From assembly GCA_903887485.1 (NCBI GenBank), contig CAISPV010000031.1, positions 1 through 44,805 on the forward strand: a stretch of 44,805 nt of DNA. Reading direction: 5' to 3'. This DNA comes from an uncultured Desulfobulbaceae bacterium (GTDB taxonomy: Bacteria > Desulfobacterota > Desulfobulbia > Desulfobulbales > Desulfocapsaceae). Below, one piece after another: positions 41,383 to 44,805 of the stretch; the stretch's first letter is position 1; every line of letters starts with the position of its first letter. The position numbers and the translations under genes were made by a program. The notes under the pieces were generated by a model. It was not told the origin of the DNA. It searched no databases and was given only the letters and a program-made list of their open reading frames with translations.

Positions 41383-42690
41383 ATGACCAATTCCATTCTG
41401 ATCCACAGCTGTACCCTGCTCGCCGCTCCCGATGCCCCTCTCCTCTCCGATGCCTGGCTGCTGACCAAAGGTGACACCATCGCCGCCATCGGCACGGCCG
41501 CCAACCTGAAGCAACAGGAAACAAACCAGACAACAACGATCATTGACGGCCACGGCAAGCTGCTGGCGCCGGGGCTGATCAACGGACACAACCACTGCGC
41601 CATGACCCTTTTCCGCGGCCTGGCCGATGACCTGGAACTTGCCACTTGGCTGAATGAATATATCTTTCCGGCCGAGGCCAGGTATGTGAACAAAGAGATG
41701 GTTTATCACTGCTCCAAACTGGCCGCAGCCGAGATGATCCTCGCCGGCACCACCACCGTGGCCGATGGCTATTTTTTTGAAGGCCAGGCGGCGCAGGCCT
41801 TTGTGGATACGGGGATGCGGGCGGTTGCCGCCCAGGGGATCATTGATTTTCCCGCCCCTGGCGTGCCCGACCCTGCCAAAAGCCTGGAGACAGTGGCCGA
41901 ATTTCTCGATGCGTGGCAAGGCAGACATCCCCGCATCACCCCAGCCATCTTTGCCCATTCCCCCTATACCTGCTCGAATCAGACCCTGCAAGGGGCCAAG
42001 AAACTGGCGACCGAGAGGCAGGTTCCCTTCTTTATCCATGTAGCGGAAAGCCGCCAGGAACAAGGGATGATCCAGGCACCCCAGGGGACAAGCCCGATCA
42101 GGCACCTGGCCGCCCTCGGTCTGCTGGACCCGCACACAATCTGCATCCACGGCGTCTGGCTTGATGATGAGGATCTTGACCTGCTCGCCACAAATGGCGC
42201 CGGGGTGGTGGTCTGCCCCCAGAGCCACCTGAAACTGGCCTCCGGCATGGCCCCGGTCTCAGCCATGATCGAACGCGGCATCCGGGTGGGTCTGGGCACC
42301 GACGGTTGCGCCAGCAACAACAGCCTGGATATGTTCCGGGAGATGGATCTTTTATGCAAAACCCAGAAGGTCCATACCCTTGACGCCACAACCCTTCCGG
42401 CCAGGCAGGCGCTGCGCTGCGCTACCGTCAGCAATGCCGACCTGCTCGGGCTGGGCAACATTGGCCAACTGCTGCCAGGATACAAGGCCGACCTCATCCT
42501 TCTCGATCTGCAGCAACCCCACCTGGCCCCCTGCTACAATCAGGACCTGCTCGTTTATGGCGCCAGTGGCGCCGACGTCCATACCGTCATCATTGATGGC
42601 CGCCTGGTCATGGAAGACAAGAAAATTCTGAGTTTTGATATTCAGGAAACGATGCGGGAGGTTCGCCGCCTGGTCATACTGGAGGGCTGA
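41383..42690 (+). CDS. mtaD: Amidohydrolase, S-adenosylhomocysteine/methylthioadenosine deaminase type
   Basis: A metal-dependent amidohydrolase of about 435 residues, of the TrzN/AtzA-like group that includes MtaD deaminases (SAH or MTA to the inosine form). Metal ligands appear in order: His-x-His in INGHNHCAM, FIHVAES, ICIHGVWLDD and Asp in LGTDGCASNNSLDMF. The region NHCAMTLFRGLADDLEL matches the adenosine deaminase-type signature of this group. The start is uncertain: ATG 41383 best fits family N-termini, while ATGs at 41371 and 41332 are in frame and none has a ribosome binding site. The gene stands alone and converges on livF. The exact substrate (SAH, MTA, 5'-deoxyadenosine) cannot be read from sequence. 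Confidence 0.85.
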   Translation: MTNSILIHSCTLLAAPDAPLLSDAWLLTKGDTIAAIGTAANLKQQETNQTTTIIDGHGKLLAPGLINGHNHCAMTLFRGLADDLELATWLNEYIFPAEARYVNKEMVYHCSKLAAAEMILAGTTTVADGYFFEGQAAQAFVDTGMRAVAAQGIIDFPAPGVPDPAKSLETVAEFLDAWQGRHPRITPAIFAHSPYTCSNQTLQGAKKLATERQVPFFIHVAESRQEQGMIQAPQGTSPIRHLAALGLLDPHTICIHGVWLDDEDLDLLATNGAGVVVCPQSHLKLASGMAPVSAMIERGIRVGLGTDGCASNNSLDMFREMDLLCKTQKVHTLDATTLPARQALRCATVSNADLLGLGNIGQLLPGYKADLILLDLQQPHLAPCYNQDLLVYGASGADVHTVIIDGRLVMEDKKILSFDIQETMREVRRLVILEG

Positions 42691-42772
42691 ATCGGGAGTT
42701 TATACGCAAAGAATTTTATGCCGCTCAAATCGGCAATGTTGTGCAGAGAGGGAGTAATTTGCCGTCACGCAT

Positions 42773-42799
42773 TTGGGGTGGGGTGCAGCCCAATATTTT
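42773..42799. terminator. Hairpin between convergent amidohydrolase and livF genes
   Basis: TTGGG and CCCAA pair across an 11-nt G-rich loop and are followed on the plus strand by TATTTTTTA, a run of six T. The stem is short but the T-run supports a terminator for the amidohydrolase transcript. Confidence 0.4.
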
Positions 42800-43525
42800 T
42801 TACCCTCCTAAATACGCTTTTTTCACCTCGGGATTACCCAGCAGTTCCGCGCTGGTCCCGGCAGCCACGATAGTGCCGGTATCAAGGACATAGCCGCGAT
42901 GCGCCAGATGCAGCGCCAGATTGGCGTTCTGTTCCACCAGCAGGATGGTCATCCCCTCTTCATTAAGCTGTTTCAATTTGCGGAACAGCTCATATTTGAG
43001 GACCGGCGCCAGTCCCATACTCGGCTCATCCAGCAACAGGGTCTTACAACCCGTCATCAGCGCCCGTCCGACTGCCAGCATTTGCTGCTCGCCGCCACTG
43101 AGCGATTCACTGCGCTGGTTGCGACGTTCTTTCAGCCGTGGAAAAAGAGTAAAAACATAGTCGTATTCCTTTTCCAGATCGGCTTCTTTGGCCCGGGCAT
43201 AGGTGGCCAGTTTCAGATTTTCCCAAACGGTCAGGTTGCCAAAGATCCTGCGCCCCTCAGGAGACAGGGCAAGATGCAGATTTTTGACGACATCACTCGG
43301 TGTGGTCTGAAGAATCGATTGGCCCTGGAAGATAATGTCACCGGAAATGACCCGTGGGGCCTCCGGCGGCGGCAGACGGGCAATGGAATAGAGGGTGGTG
43401 GTTTTGCCGGCACCGTTAGCCCCGATCAGGGTGACGATTTCGCCTTCGTTGACATGAAAGGTGATCCCGTGCAAGGCCTGAATATTCCCGTACTTGACGC
43501 ATAAATTTTCAATTGACAGCAGCAT
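42800..43525 (-). CDS. livF: Branched-chain amino acid ABC transporter ATPase LivF
   Basis: A 241-residue ABC ATPase of the high-affinity leucine/isoleucine/valine (or related amide/urea) uptake system. Walker A is GANGAGKTT, the Q-loop region is LALSPEGRRIFGNLTVWENL (the EGRRIFxxLTVxENL pattern is typical of LivF), the signature is LSGGEQQMLAVGRALM, Walker B is TLLLDEPSMGLAP and the switch segment is LLVEQNANLAL. Its ATG shares one base with the livG stop (TGATG). It is the last gene of the visible operon. Confidence 0.95.
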   Translation of the reverse strand: MLLSIENLCVKYGNIQALHGITFHVNEGEIVTLIGANGAGKTTTLYSIARLPPPEAPRVISGDIIFQGQSILQTTPSDVVKNLHLALSPEGRRIFGNLTVWENLKLATYARAKEADLEKEYDYVFTLFPRLKERRNQRSESLSGGEQQMLAVGRALMTGCKTLLLDEPSMGLAPVLKYELFRKLKQLNEEGMTILLVEQNANLALHLAHRGYVLDTGTIVAAGTSAELLGNPEVKKAYLGG

Positions 43526-44313
43526 CAGATCGTATCGTCTCCCAGGTAAGCCGTAATAACGGCGGGATGATTACAGATTTCTTCGGGATTTCCTTCGGCA
43601 ATGGTTTCGCCAAAATCAATCACCTTAATCCTGGTGCAGAGCTGCATGATAACATCCATTTGATGCTCGATCATCCAGATGGTGACCTCAAACGTTTCAT
43701 GGATCCAGCGGATGAGGCGGATCAGCTCCTGGATATCGGCCGAGTTCAATCCCGCTGCCGGTTCATCGAGTAACAGCAGTTTGGGATGGATTGACAGGGC
43801 GCGTGCGATCTCGAGCTTGCGCTGGGTGCCGTAGGGAAGATTTTTCGGAAACTCATGCGTATATGGTGTCAGATGAAAGATATCGAGCAATTCAGCGGCC
43901 TCGCGGGCAATTTCCGCCTCCCGCTGCATATAGCGTCTGCTGCGGACGGCGCTGTGAAAAAAACCGTAGCCGAGCCGGTAATGTTGGGCCACACGGATAT
44001 TGTCAAGCACCGTCATATCATTCCACAAGCGGATATTCTGGAACGTCCGGGCCACACCAAGCGCCGTCACCTTGTGCGGCTTGAGCCCGCCGGTTGGGAC
44101 GCCATCAATCAGGATTGCCCCTTCACTGGGTTGATAGAAGCCGCTGACCAGATTAAAAACCGTGGTCTTGCCGGCGCCGTTAGGGCCGATCAGCCCGCTC
44201 AACTCTCCCGGCATTAACTGGATATTGAAGTCGGAAACCGCCCGCAGACCGCCGAAGTTTTGCGTCAGATGGCGAATTTCGAGGACGGGTCTCTTCTCTG
44301 TCGGTATGCTCAT
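43525..44313 (-). CDS. livG: Branched-chain amino acid ABC transporter ATPase LivG
   Basis: A 262-residue partner ATPase of LivF. Walker A is GPNGAGKTT, the Q-loop region GVARTFQNIRLWNDMTVLDNI is characteristic of LivG, the signature appears as LPYGTQRKLEIARALSIHP (the usual variant of LSxGQ in LivG), Walker B is LLLLDEPAAGLNSAD, and the switch His lies in WMIEHQMDVIM. Four-base overlap (ATGA) with livM and one-base overlap with livF show a tightly coupled operon. Confidence 0.95.
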   Translation of the reverse strand: MSIPTEKRPVLEIRHLTQNFGGLRAVSDFNIQLMPGELSGLIGPNGAGKTTVFNLVSGFYQPSEGAILIDGVPTGGLKPHKVTALGVARTFQNIRLWNDMTVLDNIRVAQHYRLGYGFFHSAVRSRRYMQREAEIAREAAELLDIFHLTPYTHEFPKNLPYGTQRKLEIARALSIHPKLLLLDEPAAGLNSADIQELIRLIRWIHETFEVTIWMIEHQMDVIMQLCTRIKVIDFGETIAEGNPEEICNHPAVITAYLGDDTI

Positions 44314-44805
44314 TTAAACCTGTAAAATTTTTTCAGCTTGGGAAAGATGTCCCCCAGTTCGCGGTTGCCCATAATCCCCTCGGGGCGGAACTGCATCAGG
44401 ATGATGAGGAGCAGCGGGATGACAATCCACTTGATGATCTGCAATGGACGAAGCAATTCCAGGAGAACGGTGAAGAGAATCGCGGAGAGCACGGAACCGG
44501 ACAGCGACGCCATGCCGCCCAGATAGACCATGACCAGCACTTCCGTGGATTTAAGGATATTGAAACTTCCCGGATTGACGTAGCCGAGAATATAGGCGAA
44601 CAGGCCGCCTGCGATGCCGGCCATCCCGGAGGAGACCATGAAGGTAATCGTCTTGATCTTGTTGGTGTTGACGCTCATGATCTCGGCGGCCACCTCATCC
44701 TGACAGATGGCGGTAACGCCTTTGCCGAAGGTCGAGGAAATATAGCGCCGCATCAGCCAGATACAGAAGACGGTAAACAGCAAGACCCAGATCGGCATCC
44801 ATGGC
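44310..44805 (-). CDS. livM: Branched-chain amino acid ABC transporter permease LivM, 5' end outside window
   Basis: The C-terminal 165 or so residues of an inner-membrane permease; the frame is open to the window edge, so the N-terminal half is missing from view. Several hydrophobic helices are seen, with the family stretch GKGVTAICQDEVAAEIMSVN (cytoplasmic loop that contacts the ATPase) and VMVYLGGMASLSGSVLSAI. A full LivM has about 300-350 residues. The substrate-binding protein and LivH genes would be expected upstream, beyond 44805. Confidence 0.93.
   Translation of the reverse strand, partial: PWMPIWVLLFTVFCIWLMRRYISSTFGKGVTAICQDEVAAEIMSVNTNKIKTITFMVSSGMAGIAGGLFAYILGYVNPGSFNILKSTEVLVMVYLGGMASLSGSVLSAILFTVLLELLRPLQIIKWIVIPLLLIILMQFRPEGIMGNRELGDIFPKLKKFYRFK

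Noticed and set aside
41323-42228. A 301-codon open frame opposite the amidohydrolase gene
   Set aside because: It is antisense to conserved metal-binding motifs of a real enzyme.

Overview
The window looks like a chromosomal segment of a Gram-negative, anaerobe-type bacterium, most plausibly a Desulfobacterota member of the Desulfobulbales type. This is inferred from gene content and order (metG, ricT, holB and an OB-HD protein in one run with ychF, plus a DivIVA-domain protein, YggT and DUF167 on the same strand), from the mix of MacA/MacB-type export genes with long sensory proteins, and from moderately GC-rich coding DNA. No rRNA, tRNA or CRISPR array was seen.

Region 1 (1-9.2 kb) is an accessory zone full of broken genes. 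It holds an Old Yellow Enzyme gene cut off at its 3' end, the tail of an IS3-type transposase, a radC-like gene with a one-base frameshift, and an IS21 element whose istA is intact but whose istB is cut after 19 codons at a junction with radC. Next come a large unrecognised 739-residue protein preceded by an overlapping 12-codon open frame, a membrane-anchored multi-GAF class III adenylate cyclase, and an internally deleted IS1182-type transposase.

Region 2 (9.2-14.2 kb, minus strand) holds a YjbQ-family gene and a tightly overlapping four-gene operon: C39-like peptidase, RLAN/RimK-like ATP-grasp ligase, GCS2-type carboxylate-amine ligase and N-formylglutamate amidohydrolase-like hydrolase. 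Two amide-bond-forming enzymes sit with two amide-bond-cleaving ones, which suggests a small peptide or peptide-tag pathway. It is the strongest candidate here for an under-described system.

Region 3 (14.2-31 kb) holds sbcDC (DNA end processing), kup (potassium uptake), a TPR-methyltransferase, a class I glutamine amidotransferase, a soluble hybrid phosphorelay kinase with a stand-alone receiver, rsmB, an AT-rich orphan membrane protein, and a four-gene MacA/MacB-like export operon with two permeases.

Region 4 (31-41.2 kb) holds a conserved-looking unknown gene with a good sigma-70-type promoter, then a long minus-strand housekeeping series: ychF, OB-HD protein, holB, ricT, metG, yggT, divIVA-like, DUF167 and a TIM-barrel protein related to triosephosphate isomerase whose catalytic glutamate is replaced by glycine. 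Region 5 (41.3-44.8 kb) holds an amidohydrolase of the SAH/MTA deaminase type and the livM-livG-livF end of a branched-chain amino acid ABC transporter operon that runs off the window.

The non-coding DNA is also notable. Heptamer repeat arrays occur at three places (28.4, 31.1 and 37.6 kb), two of them as inverted arrays of the same GGCTGAA/TTCAGCC unit. A three-copy, roughly 120-bp tandem repeat at 39.76-40.11 kb carries hairpins whose paired arms change together between copies.
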